64,000 bases of DNA, from positions 62,001 through 126,000 of the forward strand of contig JAPKZD010000018.1 of NCBI GenBank assembly GCA_026393975.1. Reading direction: 5' to 3'. Below the pieces are notes generated by a model, which saw only the letters and a program-made list of their open reading frames with translations, made no database searches and was not told the origin of the DNA. This document shows, piece by piece, positions 18,074 through 26,664 of this stretch. The stretch comes from Candidatus Aminicenantota bacterium. GTDB lineage: Bacteria; Acidobacteriota; Aminicenantia; Aminicenantales; Saccharicenantaceae. Numbering within the stretch: position 1 is the stretch's first letter; every line of letters starts with the position of its first letter. Made by a program: the position numbers and the translations under genes.

Positions 18074-19531
18074 CTACTCGTGGAAGACAATGGCCTCGAA
18101 GACATAGAGTTTGGCGCCCTGCCGCCAGGCGTCCGGCGGCAGGCCGGCCTTGAGAGAGGCCTGCTCGAGGAAGGTCTCCCGGTCCCATTTGTTCTCGACC
18201 GGGACCTGGGGCAAGAGGACGCCCTTCAACCCGCCCCGGGCGACGATCAGGCCGTGCCGGCCGACGGTGACCTGCCGCGGGTCGGTGATCTTCCGGACCG
18301 GCGTCAAAACGGAGATCTCGAACTTGAGGTCCTTGAGCTCGGCGGGCCTGACGGGAGGGAAACGTGGATCCTCGGTCGCCGCGTAGACCGCCGCCCGGAT
18401 GACGGCCTGGCCCAGCGGGGCGACGGACTCGATGAATCCGATGCAGCCGCGCAGGTCCCCGCTCTTCGTGAGCGTCACGAACACGCCTCGCGGCTCCAGG
18501 AACTTCGCCTTTCCGGAGGCATCCTCGATCGCCGCGCGCCTCTCGACGACTTCGGTCACGGCCGCCCGGGCCATGCGGAGGAGCTCGGTTTTTTCTTCGG
18601 GCGTGAGCGAGTACTCGTCGCCCTCTTCGGGGCCGGGCCCGAGGACAACGGGGCCGGCGCCGGAGAGGATGGCTGCGGCCAGATAACCGACGACCGGGCC
18701 GCCGAAGCCGGACGAATCGGTCCGGGCTAGGATCTCGACTCTGGGGTGGCCCGCTTTCTCGGCCAGGAGCAGGACGGCGGCGACGGGACCGCCGCCGCAC
18801 ATGATGTTCTCCCCGGCCTCGGTTTTGCGGATGAGACCTTCCGTGTTCACGGCCCGGATGAGCGCGGCGGTCGCGGCGTCGGTCGCCTGCGCTTCGGCCT
18901 TCGGCAGGAAATGGGACAGGTCCGTCGAGGCCACGACGAGGACGTTTTTCGCGAGACAGGTTTTCTCGAGCGCCGCGGCCAGGGTGCGGATGGTCGGGCG
19001 GGTCTGGTGGCCCATGACGATGGGGACGATGGCCGCCCCGGGCAGGACTTTCTGGATGAAAGGGACCTGGACCTCGACCGAGTGTTCTTCGGCGAAAGCT
19101 TCGGGCCGGAACCGGAAACCCGAGGCCTTGGCGATTTCCTTGGCCAGGGCGGCATCGACGCGGGCGACTCCGAGCGGGGTTTCAAAGCCGCCGTCGGGCC
19201 AGATGGAACAGCCCTCGAACGCGACGCGGTGGGACGGGCCGATGATGACAACCGTGTCGATCGCCCGGTCCCGGACCAGGGCATAGGCCGCGGCGGCCGT
19301 CCGGCCCGAATACACGTACCCGGCGTGCGGAACGATGAGGGCCAAGATCTTGCCGGAGGGGGCGGCGGCCGGGGCGGCGGCCGCGAGATAACCTTCGATA
19401 TCGGCCGCCAGCTTGGCCGGTTCGGCCGGGTAGAACTGGCCGGCGAAGGCCGCCGGCCTGAGGCCCTGGCCTGCCGCCTGGGCCAGAGCCACGACCGTCA
19501 TCCCGGCCAGAAACCACAGGTTTTTTCTCAT
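18074..19531 (-). CDS. Signal-peptide-bearing Memo (AmmeMemoRadiSam B) - AMMECR1 (A) fusion protein
   Basis: 485 aa; N-term MRKNLWFLAGMTVVALAQAAG; Memo part RPAAFAGQFYPAEPAKLA...IVPHAGYVYSGRTAAAAY...IGPSHRVAFEGCSIW; AMMECR1 part GVFVTLTKSGDLRGCIGFIESVAPLGQAVIRAAVYAATEDPRFPPV. Confidence 0.9.
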   Translation of the reverse strand: MRKNLWFLAGMTVVALAQAAGQGLRPAAFAGQFYPAEPAKLAADIEGYLAAAAPAAAPSGKILALIVPHAGYVYSGRTAAAAYALVRDRAIDTVVIIGPSHRVAFEGCSIWPDGGFETPLGVARVDAALAKEIAKASGFRFRPEAFAEEHSVEVQVPFIQKVLPGAAIVPIVMGHQTRPTIRTLAAALEKTCLAKNVLVVASTDLSHFLPKAEAQATDAATAALIRAVNTEGLIRKTEAGENIMCGGGPVAAVLLLAEKAGHPRVEILARTDSSGFGGPVVGYLAAAILSGAGPVVLGPGPEEGDEYSLTPEEKTELLRMARAAVTEVVERRAAIEDASGKAKFLEPRGVFVTLTKSGDLRGCIGFIESVAPLGQAVIRAAVYAATEDPRFPPVRPAELKDLKFEISVLTPVRKITDPRQVTVGRHGLIVARGGLKGVLLPQVPVENKWDRETFLEQASLKAGLPPDAWRQGAKLYVFEAIVFHE

Positions 19532-19602
19532 GGACCTTCTCCCCGGCGCGCTCCGCGCGCGCCCCGACTTTCAATATATCGGCGGCGGAACTAAAAAGCA
19601 AA

Positions 19603-19630
19603 TTGACTTTTTCCAGGATTCAAATAAAAT
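19603..19630 (+). promoter_or_regulatory. Sigma70-like promoter
   Basis: TTGACT, 16 nt, TAAAAT (19625-19630), upstream of small ORF at 19648. Confidence 0.5.
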
Positions 19631-19647
19631 GAAAGGGGAAGGTTACG

Positions 19648-19782
19648 ATGAAAGGCTTCTTCAAGTTTCTGCTGGCCGTGCTGACGGTGGGTTCTGCGTT
19701 TTTCCTTGGTCTTTACCTCGGGGGAGAGAAGGAAAAGTCCAAGATCCCGATATTCCAGGAAGAGCCCGAAAGCCACGACTGA
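19648..19782 (+). CDS. Small single-TM protein (44 aa)
   Basis: MKGFFKFLLAVLTVGSAFFLGLYLGGEKEKSKIPIFQEEPESHD*, preceded by a GGGGAAGG RBS-like sequence and promoter; absent from the supplied ORF list because of length. Confidence 0.55.
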   Translation: MKGFFKFLLAVLTVGSAFFLGLYLGGEKEKSKIPIFQEEPESHD

Positions 19783-19854
19783 GCGGTCCGCGGTCCGTCC
19801 GGTATAGAAGGAAATCCTTTTTCCCCGCCCGGGGAAGAAGAAGAGGGTCGAACG

Positions 19855-20070
19855 ATGAGTTGGAGTACCTACGCCATCCTGATCGTCTTTGCGGCGTTCG
19901 TCCTACTGCTCATCCTCAACCCCAACATGTCCTGTTTCGGAAAACGCATCACGTCTCCGTTCTATCCGCTCCTCCGGAAAAAGCGGCTGAAGGGTAAGCC
20001 CGGCGCGGCGACGGGCGACGGGGCCGGGGAGAAGACGGCGAAGAAAACCGAAGATTATGGCTTTCGTTAG
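19855..20070 (+). CDS. Small membrane protein of unknown function
   Basis: MSWSTYAILIVFAAFVLLLILNPNMSCFGKRITSPFYPLLRKKRLKGKPG..., overlapping start of next gene. Confidence 0.55.
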   Translation: MSWSTYAILIVFAAFVLLLILNPNMSCFGKRITSPFYPLLRKKRLKGKPGAATGDGAGEKTAKKTEDYGFR

Positions 20071-20740
20071 CCCTTCGCCCCGGCGTCTCGGCCTGCCCGG
20101 GCTCCTGGGCCTTCTCGCGGTACTCGCCGCGTGCGTCGGGCGCGCTCCCGTTCTCGTTCCCCCGTCCCGCGGCGTCGAAGCCATCGAAGGGTTCGGCTCG
20201 GCATCCATGCGAGGAGAGGACGCGGCGGTCAAGGGAAAATTCGCCTTCCTCTTCCGCCGGCCGGGCCTCGGCCGGGTCGAAGCCGTCGACCCGATCGGCA
20301 GGACGGCGTTCCTCATGATCTTCCGCGAGGACAGGGCCTACTTCGTCGTGCCGAGAAAAAAGGTCTACGCCGAAGAAGTGCCGGAGGTCCTGATGAAGCG
20401 GTTCCTGGGGATCTCCCTTCTGCCCGACGAGGCCCTCCGCCTCCTCAGCGGGACATGGGCGGACGCCGGCGCCGGGAGCGGCTGGAACGTGGAACAGGAC
20501 GAACGGGGACGGGTCGCCCGCGGCCGGCGGGACGGCTTCGCGTTCACGGTCCTGGGGTTCTTCCCGGGGGCGGGAATCCCGAGGGATATCGGACTTTCGG
20601 GGCCGGGGACGTCCGGGCGGATGAAGGTCCTCAAGCTCGGCTTCAACCCGCCGCCGCGGGAAGCGGCCTTCGACGTGTCCTTTCTCCGCGGCTATGTCCT
20701 GAAAACGTGGGAGGAGATCCTGGAGCTCCTGGACAGATGA
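20057..20740 (+). CDS. LolB/DUF4292-like outer-membrane lipoprotein
   Basis: Lipobox GLLAVLAAC; small-beta-barrel-like IEGFGSASMRGEDAAVKGKFAFLFRRPGLGRVEAVDPIGRTAFLMIF; located directly upstream of ispE as lolB is in many proteobacteria. Confidence 0.6.
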   Translation: MAFVSPSPRRLGLPGLLGLLAVLAACVGRAPVLVPPSRGVEAIEGFGSASMRGEDAAVKGKFAFLFRRPGLGRVEAVDPIGRTAFLMIFREDRAYFVVPRKKVYAEEVPEVLMKRFLGISLLPDEALRLLSGTWADAGAGSGWNVEQDERGRVARGRRDGFAFTVLGFFPGAGIPRDIGLSGPGTSGRMKVLKLGFNPPPREAAFDVSFLRGYVLKTWEEILELLDR

Positions 20741-21603
20741 CCGTCAAGTCCTTCGCCAAAATCAACCTCGGTCTGGAGATCGTCGGCAAGAGGCCGGACG
20801 GCTACCACGACATCCGAACCCTTTTCCAGACGATTTCCCTCGCGGACGAACTCGTCTTCGAACCCGCCCCGGCCGGCACCATCCATCTCGCCGGGGACGA
20901 CCCTTCCGTGGCTTGGGACGAGACGAACCTTGTCCATCGGGCGGCCCATCTCCTCCGGGAAAAAGCGGGGACGGACCAGGGCGCCCGGATCCTGGTCAAA
21001 AAGAGCGTCCCCGCCGGCCGGGGGCTCGGCGGCGGCAGTTCCAACGCGGCGGCGGCGCTCCTGGGCCTCAACCGGATGTGGGGACTCGACCTCGACGCGC
21101 CCGGACTGGCCGGGCTGGCCCGGCGCCTGGGAGCCGATGTCCCCTTTTTCCTGCACGGGGGGCTTTGCCTGGGAGAGGACATTGGGGATCGCCTGACCCG
21201 CCTCCCCGACTTCGCCCCCCTCCCCTGCCTCCTCGTCTTCCCGCCGTTCCCCATCCCGACGGCGTCGATCTACGCCGGCATCGCGCCGCCCTTGACTTCT
21301 GCGGGCAAAGTCAGTAAAATTATGCGTTTTCTGGAGTCCGGCGACTTCGGTCTTTTAGAAAACGACCTGGAACACGTCATTTTCCGGGCTCATCCCGAGC
21401 TCGAAAGCTGGAAAAGGTTTTTCCGGGAGCAGGGGGCTATCCTGTCCCAGGTCAGCGGGTCGGGCTCGGCGGTTTATGGGCTTTTCGCCGACGCGGAGAG
21501 CGCTATGGAGGCGCAGAAGAGGCTCCCCGGAACGCCTGCCGCCCGGCTCGCGGCGACCTTGCCGCGGGAGGGCTATTGGGCACAGCTCGGTGCTGGGGCG
21601 TAG
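20737..21603 (+). CDS. ispE: 4-diphosphocytidyl-2-C-methyl-D-erythritol kinase
   Basis: MTVKSFAKINLGLEIVGKRPDGYHDIRTLFQTISLAD...KSVPAGRGLGGGSSNAAAALLGLN; GHMP kinase. The start is within 1 nt of 20737. Confidence 0.94.
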   Translation: MTVKSFAKINLGLEIVGKRPDGYHDIRTLFQTISLADELVFEPAPAGTIHLAGDDPSVAWDETNLVHRAAHLLREKAGTDQGARILVKKSVPAGRGLGGGSSNAAAALLGLNRMWGLDLDAPGLAGLARRLGADVPFFLHGGLCLGEDIGDRLTRLPDFAPLPCLLVFPPFPIPTASIYAGIAPPLTSAGKVSKIMRFLESGDFGLLENDLEHVIFRAHPELESWKRFFREQGAILSQVSGSGSAVYGLFADAESAMEAQKRLPGTPAARLAATLPREGYWAQLGAGA

Positions 21604-21665
21604 CCAAGCGGTAAGGCAACGGACTTTGGCTCCGTCATTCGGAGGTTCGAATCCTCCCGCCCCAG
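21594..21665 (+). tRNA. tRNA-Gln (anticodon TTG)
   Basis: TGGGGCG...CGCCCCA acceptor, ACGGACTTTGGCTCCGT anticodon arm, GGAGGTTCGAATCCTCC T arm; G73. Confidence 0.97.
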
Positions 21666-21694
21666 TTCGGACGATATAAGGCGAGGAAAAGACG

Positions 21695-22624
21695 ATGAAG
21701 GTATTCACGGGATCATCGAACACGGCCCTGGCCCGGGAGATCGTCGATTACCTGAAGATCGACCTCGGGCGGTGCGTCCTCAACCGGTTCAGCGACGGCG
21801 AGATCCACTTCTATATCGACGAGAACGTCCGCGGCGAGGACGTGTTCATCATCCAATCGGGGTCGTCCGACGCGAACAGTCACCTCATGGAGCTGTTCAT
21901 CATGATCGACGCCTTCAAGAGATCGTCCGCGGGCCGGATCACCGCCGTCATCCCTTACTTCCCCTATGCCCGGCAGGACTGGAAAGACCGGCCCCGGGTC
22001 CCGATCTCGGCCCGCCTCGTCTCGGACCTGATCGAAAAAGCGGGGGCCAACCGCATTCTGACCATGGACCTCCATTCGCCGCAGATCCAGGGTTTCTTCT
22101 CGATCCCCGTTGACAACCTCATGGCTGCGCCCGTCCTGGCCAACCACATCAAGACGCTGAAGCTCGAGGACCTGACCATCGTTTCCCCCGACGCCGGGGG
22201 GGTCGGCCGGGCCCGCGTGTTCGCCCAGCGGCTGAACGCCAAGCTGGCCATCATCGACAAGAGACGGCCCGCGCCCAACGTGGCCAAGGTCCTGCACGTC
22301 ATCGGCGAGGTCGCCGATCAGAACGTCGTCATCTTCGACGACATCGTCGACACGGCCGGGACCCTGACCCTCAGCGCGGACGCCCTGGTCAAGGAGGGCG
22401 CCAAGAGGATCTTCAGCGCCTGCACGCATCCCGTCCTGACGGGGCCGGCCCTCGACAGGATCGACAAATCGAAACTGGAACGCGTCTTCGTGACCAATAC
22501 GATACCGTTGACGGAAAGGGCCGCCGCCTCCGGAAAATTAGCCGTCCTTTCCGTCGCCGAACTCTTCGGAGAGGCAATCCGGAGGATCAACGAGGGGAGC
22601 TCGGTGAGCTCTCTCTTCGCTTAA
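21695..22624 (+). CDS. prs: Ribose-phosphate pyrophosphokinase
   Basis: MKVFTGSSNTALAREIVDYLKIDLGRCVLNRFSDGEIHFYIDENVRGEDVFIIQSG. Confidence 0.96.
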   Translation: MKVFTGSSNTALAREIVDYLKIDLGRCVLNRFSDGEIHFYIDENVRGEDVFIIQSGSSDANSHLMELFIMIDAFKRSSAGRITAVIPYFPYARQDWKDRPRVPISARLVSDLIEKAGANRILTMDLHSPQIQGFFSIPVDNLMAAPVLANHIKTLKLEDLTIVSPDAGGVGRARVFAQRLNAKLAIIDKRRPAPNVAKVLHVIGEVADQNVVIFDDIVDTAGTLTLSADALVKEGAKRIFSACTHPVLTGPALDRIDKSKLERVFVTNTIPLTERAAASGKLAVLSVAELFGEAIRRINEGSSVSSLFA

Positions 22625-22634
22625 GGAGAACAAG

Positions 22635-23297
22635 ATGAACATCGTCGTCAAGAGCGAGAAACGCCAGGGGCTGGGGTCCAACGCCGCGCGCCGCCTGCGG
22701 GCGCAGGGCTTCGTCCCGGTCGTCCTGTACGGGGAATCGATGGAGAACCAGCCCCTCGTCGTGAGCAAGAAGGACATCGTCCAGATCCTGAGGCTCGAGT
22801 CGGGGGAGAACACGATCTTCAAGGTCGCCGTCGACGCCGACATATACGACGCCATGATCAAGGACCTGCAGATCGACCCGGTCACCGACGAGCTCCTCCA
22901 CGCCGACCTCATCCGGATCTCCATGGACAAGCCGGTGCGGGTCACGGTCCCCATCGTCCATCACGGCGAGCCCGTGGGCGTCAAGACCGAGGGCGGCTTC
23001 GTCGACTTCATCACCCGCGAAATCGAGGTCGAGTGCCTGCCGCGGGACATCCCGGAGAGCCTGTCGATCGACATCTCCGAGCTCCATGTCCACCAGTCGT
23101 TCAAGGCCGAGGGCATGGCCATCCCGGCCGGTATCCGGCTCATCACCGAGCCCGCGACCGTCCTTGTCCTCGTGTCCCTTCCCCACAAGGAAGAGGAATT
23201 CCCCGGCGAAAAGCCGGAAGAAGCCGTGGCCGAGGAGCCCAAGGAGCCCGAGGTCATCAAGAAGGAGCGGGCCGAGAAGGAAGAGCCGGAGAAATAA
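22635..23297 (+). CDS. rplY: 50S ribosomal protein L25/general stress protein Ctc
   Basis: MNIVVKSEKRQGLGSNAARRLRAQGFVPVVLYGE...; C-terminal TL5 domain and Glu/Lys-rich tail. Confidence 0.94.
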   Translation: MNIVVKSEKRQGLGSNAARRLRAQGFVPVVLYGESMENQPLVVSKKDIVQILRLESGENTIFKVAVDADIYDAMIKDLQIDPVTDELLHADLIRISMDKPVRVTVPIVHHGEPVGVKTEGGFVDFITREIEVECLPRDIPESLSIDISELHVHQSFKAEGMAIPAGIRLITEPATVLVLVSLPHKEEEFPGEKPEEAVAEEPKEPEVIKKERAEKEEPEK

Positions 23298-23300
23298 TCC

Positions 23301-23879
23301 TTGTGGCTGGTTTTGGGGCTGGGCAACCCCGGTGACGAGTACGCGGCCACGCGCCACAACGCCGGTTTCATGCTGGTCGAGCGGATGGCTCGCGCTTGGG
23401 GCGTCCCGCTCCGGGGCCGGTTGTTCCGGGCCAGGACCGGCGTCGTCCGCCGCGGCGAGGAGGACGTCCTGCTGGTCCTCCCCAAGACGTACATGAACCG
23501 GAGCGGCCTGGCGGCGCGGGCGGCCATGGCCGGCAAGGGCATCCCGCCCGAACGGCTTGTCGTGGTCTACGACGACCTCGACATCCCGCTCGGCGAGATC
23601 CGGGTCCGGAAGAAAGGCCGGCCCGGCACGCACAAGGGCATGATCTCGGTCGCGGGCGAAACCCGGACCGACGAGTTCCCGCGCATCCGGGTCGGCATTG
23701 GGCCGCTCCCCGGCGGCCGGGACGCGGCCGATTTCGTCCTCGAGCCCTTCAAGCGGGACGAGCGTCCGTTTCTCGAGAAGAGCCTCGAAGCGGCCGGCGA
23801 AGCCCTGGAGATGATTCTCGACGGGGCGATCGACCGGGCCATGACCCGTTTTAACCGTCACCGGGCCATGGCCCGGTGA
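23301..23879 (+). CDS. pth: Peptidyl-tRNA hydrolase
   Basis: TTG start; (M)WLVLGLGNPGDEYAATRHNAGFMLVERMA...PKTYMNRSGLAARAAMA...VVYDDLDIPLGEIRVRKKGRPGTHKGM. Confidence 0.93.
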   Translation: MWLVLGLGNPGDEYAATRHNAGFMLVERMARAWGVPLRGRLFRARTGVVRRGEEDVLLVLPKTYMNRSGLAARAAMAGKGIPPERLVVVYDDLDIPLGEIRVRKKGRPGTHKGMISVAGETRTDEFPRIRVGIGPLPGGRDAADFVLEPFKRDERPFLEKSLEAAGEALEMILDGAIDRAMTRFNRHRAMAR

Positions 23880-23915
23880 CGACGGGGAATCTAGGGACAT
23901 AGATTCCCCGTCGTC
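23878..23915. repeat. Perfect 16-bp inverted repeat (intergenic hairpin)
   Basis: GACGACGGGGAATCTA-gggaca-TAGATTCCCCGTCGTC immediately after pth stop. Confidence 0.85.
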
Positions 23916-23928
23916 GCAAGGCCGAACT

Positions 23929-23956
23929 TTGAATTTTCCGGAGAATCGGCTAGAAT
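23929..23956 (+). promoter_or_regulatory. Sigma70-like promoter for rpsF operon
   Basis: TTGAAT, 16 nt, TAGAAT (23951-23956). Confidence 0.5.
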
Positions 23957-24018
23957 AGTCGGTGCACTCCTTGTTCCTCCCCGAGGGGAGGAGCTGTTAA
24001 ATCCATAAGGAGGTCTCA

Positions 24019-24468
24019 GTGAGACAATACGAAACGGGGTTCGTTCTCTCCCCCACGCTCTCGGAAGAAGAGACGGCGCAGTTTGTCCAGCAGATGGCCG
24101 AGATCGTCGCCCAAAAAAAGGGCCGCATGGTCAAGCAGGACATCTGGGGCAAGCGCAGGATGGCCTTCCCGATCAAGAGGTTCCAGGAAGGCATTTACGT
24201 TTTTTTCACCTATGAAGGCGCGGGCGACGTTTCCGCGGAGTTGGAGCGCCGGTTCAAGCAGACCGAAGCCGTCATCCGGTTCATGACCGTCCTCCGGGAC
24301 CCGCGGGACCTCACCCGGCGGAAGAAGAAGAGGCGCGCCGAGGATGCCGCCCGGGCCGCCGCCGAACAGACGGATGCCGCCCGGGCCGCCGTCGAACAGA
24401 CGGCCGCCGCCGAACCCGCCGTCGAACAGACAGCCGCCGCGCCCGCCGAAGTGAAAGAGGAGAAGTGA
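24019..24468 (+). CDS. rpsF: 30S ribosomal protein S6 with repetitive C-terminal tail
   Basis: GTG start, AGGAGG upstream; [62 protein letters not shown]. Confidence 0.93.
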   Translation: MRQYETGFVLSPTLSEEETAQFVQQMAEIVAQKKGRMVKQDIWGKRRMAFPIKRFQEGIYVFFTYEGAGDVSAELERRFKQTEAVIRFMTVLRDPRDLTRRKKKRRAEDAARAAAEQTDAARAAVEQTAAAEPAVEQTAAAPAEVKEEK

Positions 24469-24469
24469 G

Positions 24470-24745
24470 ATGCCGAGAGACGAAAGACCCGAAAGGGGCG
24501 AACGGAGCGAGCGGGGCGGCTACCGGAAGTATTTCACTCCCAAGAGGAAATTCTGCCGGTTCTGCCAGCGGGACGTCCGGGGCATCGATTACAAGGCCGT
24601 CGAGATCCTGAAGAAGTACATCCCCGACCGGGGCAGGATCACTCCCCGTCGGATCACCGGGACGTGCTCGTTCCACCAGAGGAAGCTCGCCCTGGCCATC
24701 AAGCGGGCCCGGCTCATGGCCCTTCTCCCTTACGTCGAGGATTGA
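24470..24745 (+). CDS. rpsR: 30S ribosomal protein S18
   Basis: [69 protein letters not shown]. Confidence 0.96.
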   Translation: MPRDERPERGERSERGGYRKYFTPKRKFCRFCQRDVRGIDYKAVEILKKYIPDRGRITPRRITGTCSFHQRKLALAIKRARLMALLPYVED

Positions 24746-24746
24746 T

Positions 24747-25256
24747 ATGAAAGTCATTCTGAAACAGGACGTGGAAAAGCTGGGCCGGCGGGGCGACGTT
24801 ATCAACGTCGCCCCGGGGTTCGGGCGGAACTATCTCATTCCCCGGAAGATGGCCCTCGCCGTCACTCCGACGAACATCAAGATGGTTGAGATCGAGCGCC
24901 AGGCCCTGAAGAAAAAAGTCGAGGTCGAGCGGAAGTCCTTCCAGTCGCTCACGCAGAAGCTCAACCAGGTCTCCCTGACGTTCACCCGCCGGGCCGGCGA
25001 GAAGGACATCATCTTCGGCTCCGTGTCGTCCGGTGACGTCAAGGAAGCCCTTGACGGGCTGGGGTACGACATCGACAAGAAGAAGATCCTGCTCGACGAG
25101 CCGATCAAGCGACTCGGCAATTTTTCGGTCCCCATCAAGATCAGCCACGATGACCGGGCGGAGATTAAGGTCGTCGTGGCCCGCGAAGAGGCCGAGGGAA
25201 CGGACGTCAGCGCAACCGACGGAAAGACCGAAGACCAGACGACCGGAAAGACCTGA
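24747..25256 (+). CDS. rplI: 50S ribosomal protein L9
   Basis: MKVILKQDVEKLGRRGDVINVAPGFGRNYLIPRKMALAVT. Confidence 0.96.
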   Translation: MKVILKQDVEKLGRRGDVINVAPGFGRNYLIPRKMALAVTPTNIKMVEIERQALKKKVEVERKSFQSLTQKLNQVSLTFTRRAGEKDIIFGSVSSGDVKEALDGLGYDIDKKKILLDEPIKRLGNFSVPIKISHDDRAEIKVVVAREEAEGTDVSATDGKTEDQTTGKT

Positions 25257-25288
25257 ACGTCCCCCGGATCGGCCCTGGCCGGAGCGAG

Positions 25289-26650
25289 GTGGCCATGGAA
25301 CTCGACACGATGTTCCTGAAAAAGACGCCGCCGCAAAGCCTCGAGGCCGAACGGACGGTCCTCGGCGGCATCCTCGTCCAGAACGAGAGCTTGAACGTCG
25401 TCCTGTCCACGATCTCCCCCGACGACCTCTATAAGGACGCCCACCGGAAGATCCTGGAGAGGATCATTGCGCTCGTTGACAAGGGGCTCCCCGTGGACCT
25501 CCTCAGCCTGTCCGAGGATGCCCAGCGGGCGGGCATCCTGGAAGAGATCGGCGGCGCCTCCTATCTCTCGTCCCTTCTCGACGGGGTCCCCCGCAACATT
25601 AATATCGAGTACTACGCCAAGATCATCAAGGAGAAGGCGCTCCTCCGCCGGCTGATCCTCTCTTCCACCCGGATCATCCAGGAGAGCTACGAACAGAAGG
25701 AGGACGCCGACGAACTGCTCAACGCCGCCCAGGCGGCCATCATCGAAGTCGCCGAGCAGCGCATCAAACCCGGCTTCCAGCCCATGAACGTCCTGACCGG
25801 GCCGACCCTGGAGATGATCCGCGTGCTGGCCGAGCGCAAGGAGGCCGTCACCGGGGTCCCCTCCGGGTTCCGCTACCTCGACGGCCTGACCGCGGGCTTC
25901 CACCCCTCGGAGCTCATTATCCTGGCGGCCCGGCCGTCCATGGGCAAGACCGCCCTGGCCCTGAACATCTCCCACCACGTCGGGCTCAAGACGGACAAGG
26001 CCGTCGGCTTCTTTTCCATGGAGATGGCCCAAGAGCAGATCGTCGTCCGGCTCCTCTGCGCCGAGTCCCAGATCGACATCAAGAAGGCCCGGACCGGGTT
26101 CATCAGCGACCGCGAGTTCGAGAAGCTCAAGCTCGCCGGGGAGGCGCTCTCCCGGGCCCGGATCTTCATCGACGAATCGCCGGCCCTGACGGTCATGGAG
26201 ATGAAGGCCAAGTGCCGGCGGCTGAAGATGGAGCAACGCCTCGACATCGTCTTCGTCGATTACATCCAGCTCATGCGGACGGGCGGGCGGTTCGAGAACC
26301 GCAACCAGGAGATGTCCTTCGTCTCCCGGTCCCTCAAGGAGCTGGCCAAGGAGCTGCGTATCCCGGTCGTCGGGATCTCCCAGCTTAGCCGGGCCCCCGA
26401 GAAGGGGCGGCGCGAGCCCAAGCCCATGCTCTCGGACCTCCGCGAGTCGGGGGCCCTCGAGCAGGACGCCGACGTCGTCATCTTCATCTACCGGCCCGAG
26501 TTCTACCACCCCGACGACGAATCGCTCAAGGGCGTCGCCGAGGTCCACATCGCCAAGCAGAGGAACGGGCCGATCGGCAACCTCCAGCTCGCCTTCATCC
26601 GCGAGTACGCCCGTTTCGCCGACATGGAGCAGTTCGCCCCGGAGTACTGA
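25289..26650 (+). CDS. dnaB: Replicative DNA helicase
   Basis: PPQSLEAERTVLGGILVQNESL...LIILAARPSMGKTALALNI...VFVDYIQLM. Confidence 0.96.
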   Translation: MAMELDTMFLKKTPPQSLEAERTVLGGILVQNESLNVVLSTISPDDLYKDAHRKILERIIALVDKGLPVDLLSLSEDAQRAGILEEIGGASYLSSLLDGVPRNINIEYYAKIIKEKALLRRLILSSTRIIQESYEQKEDADELLNAAQAAIIEVAEQRIKPGFQPMNVLTGPTLEMIRVLAERKEAVTGVPSGFRYLDGLTAGFHPSELIILAARPSMGKTALALNISHHVGLKTDKAVGFFSMEMAQEQIVVRLLCAESQIDIKKARTGFISDREFEKLKLAGEALSRARIFIDESPALTVMEMKAKCRRLKMEQRLDIVFVDYIQLMRTGGRFENRNQEMSFVSRSLKELAKELRIPVVGISQLSRAPEKGRREPKPMLSDLRESGALEQDADVVIFIYRPEFYHPDDESLKGVAEVHIAKQRNGPIGNLQLAFIREYARFADMEQFAPEY

Positions 26651-26664
26651 ACGATGGGGCGGCG

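Noticed and set aside
20131-21603. 490-aa ORF as a fused lipoprotein-IspE
   Set aside because: Sequence before about 20737 is the wrong frame of the LolB-like gene; IspE begins at MTVKSFAKIN.
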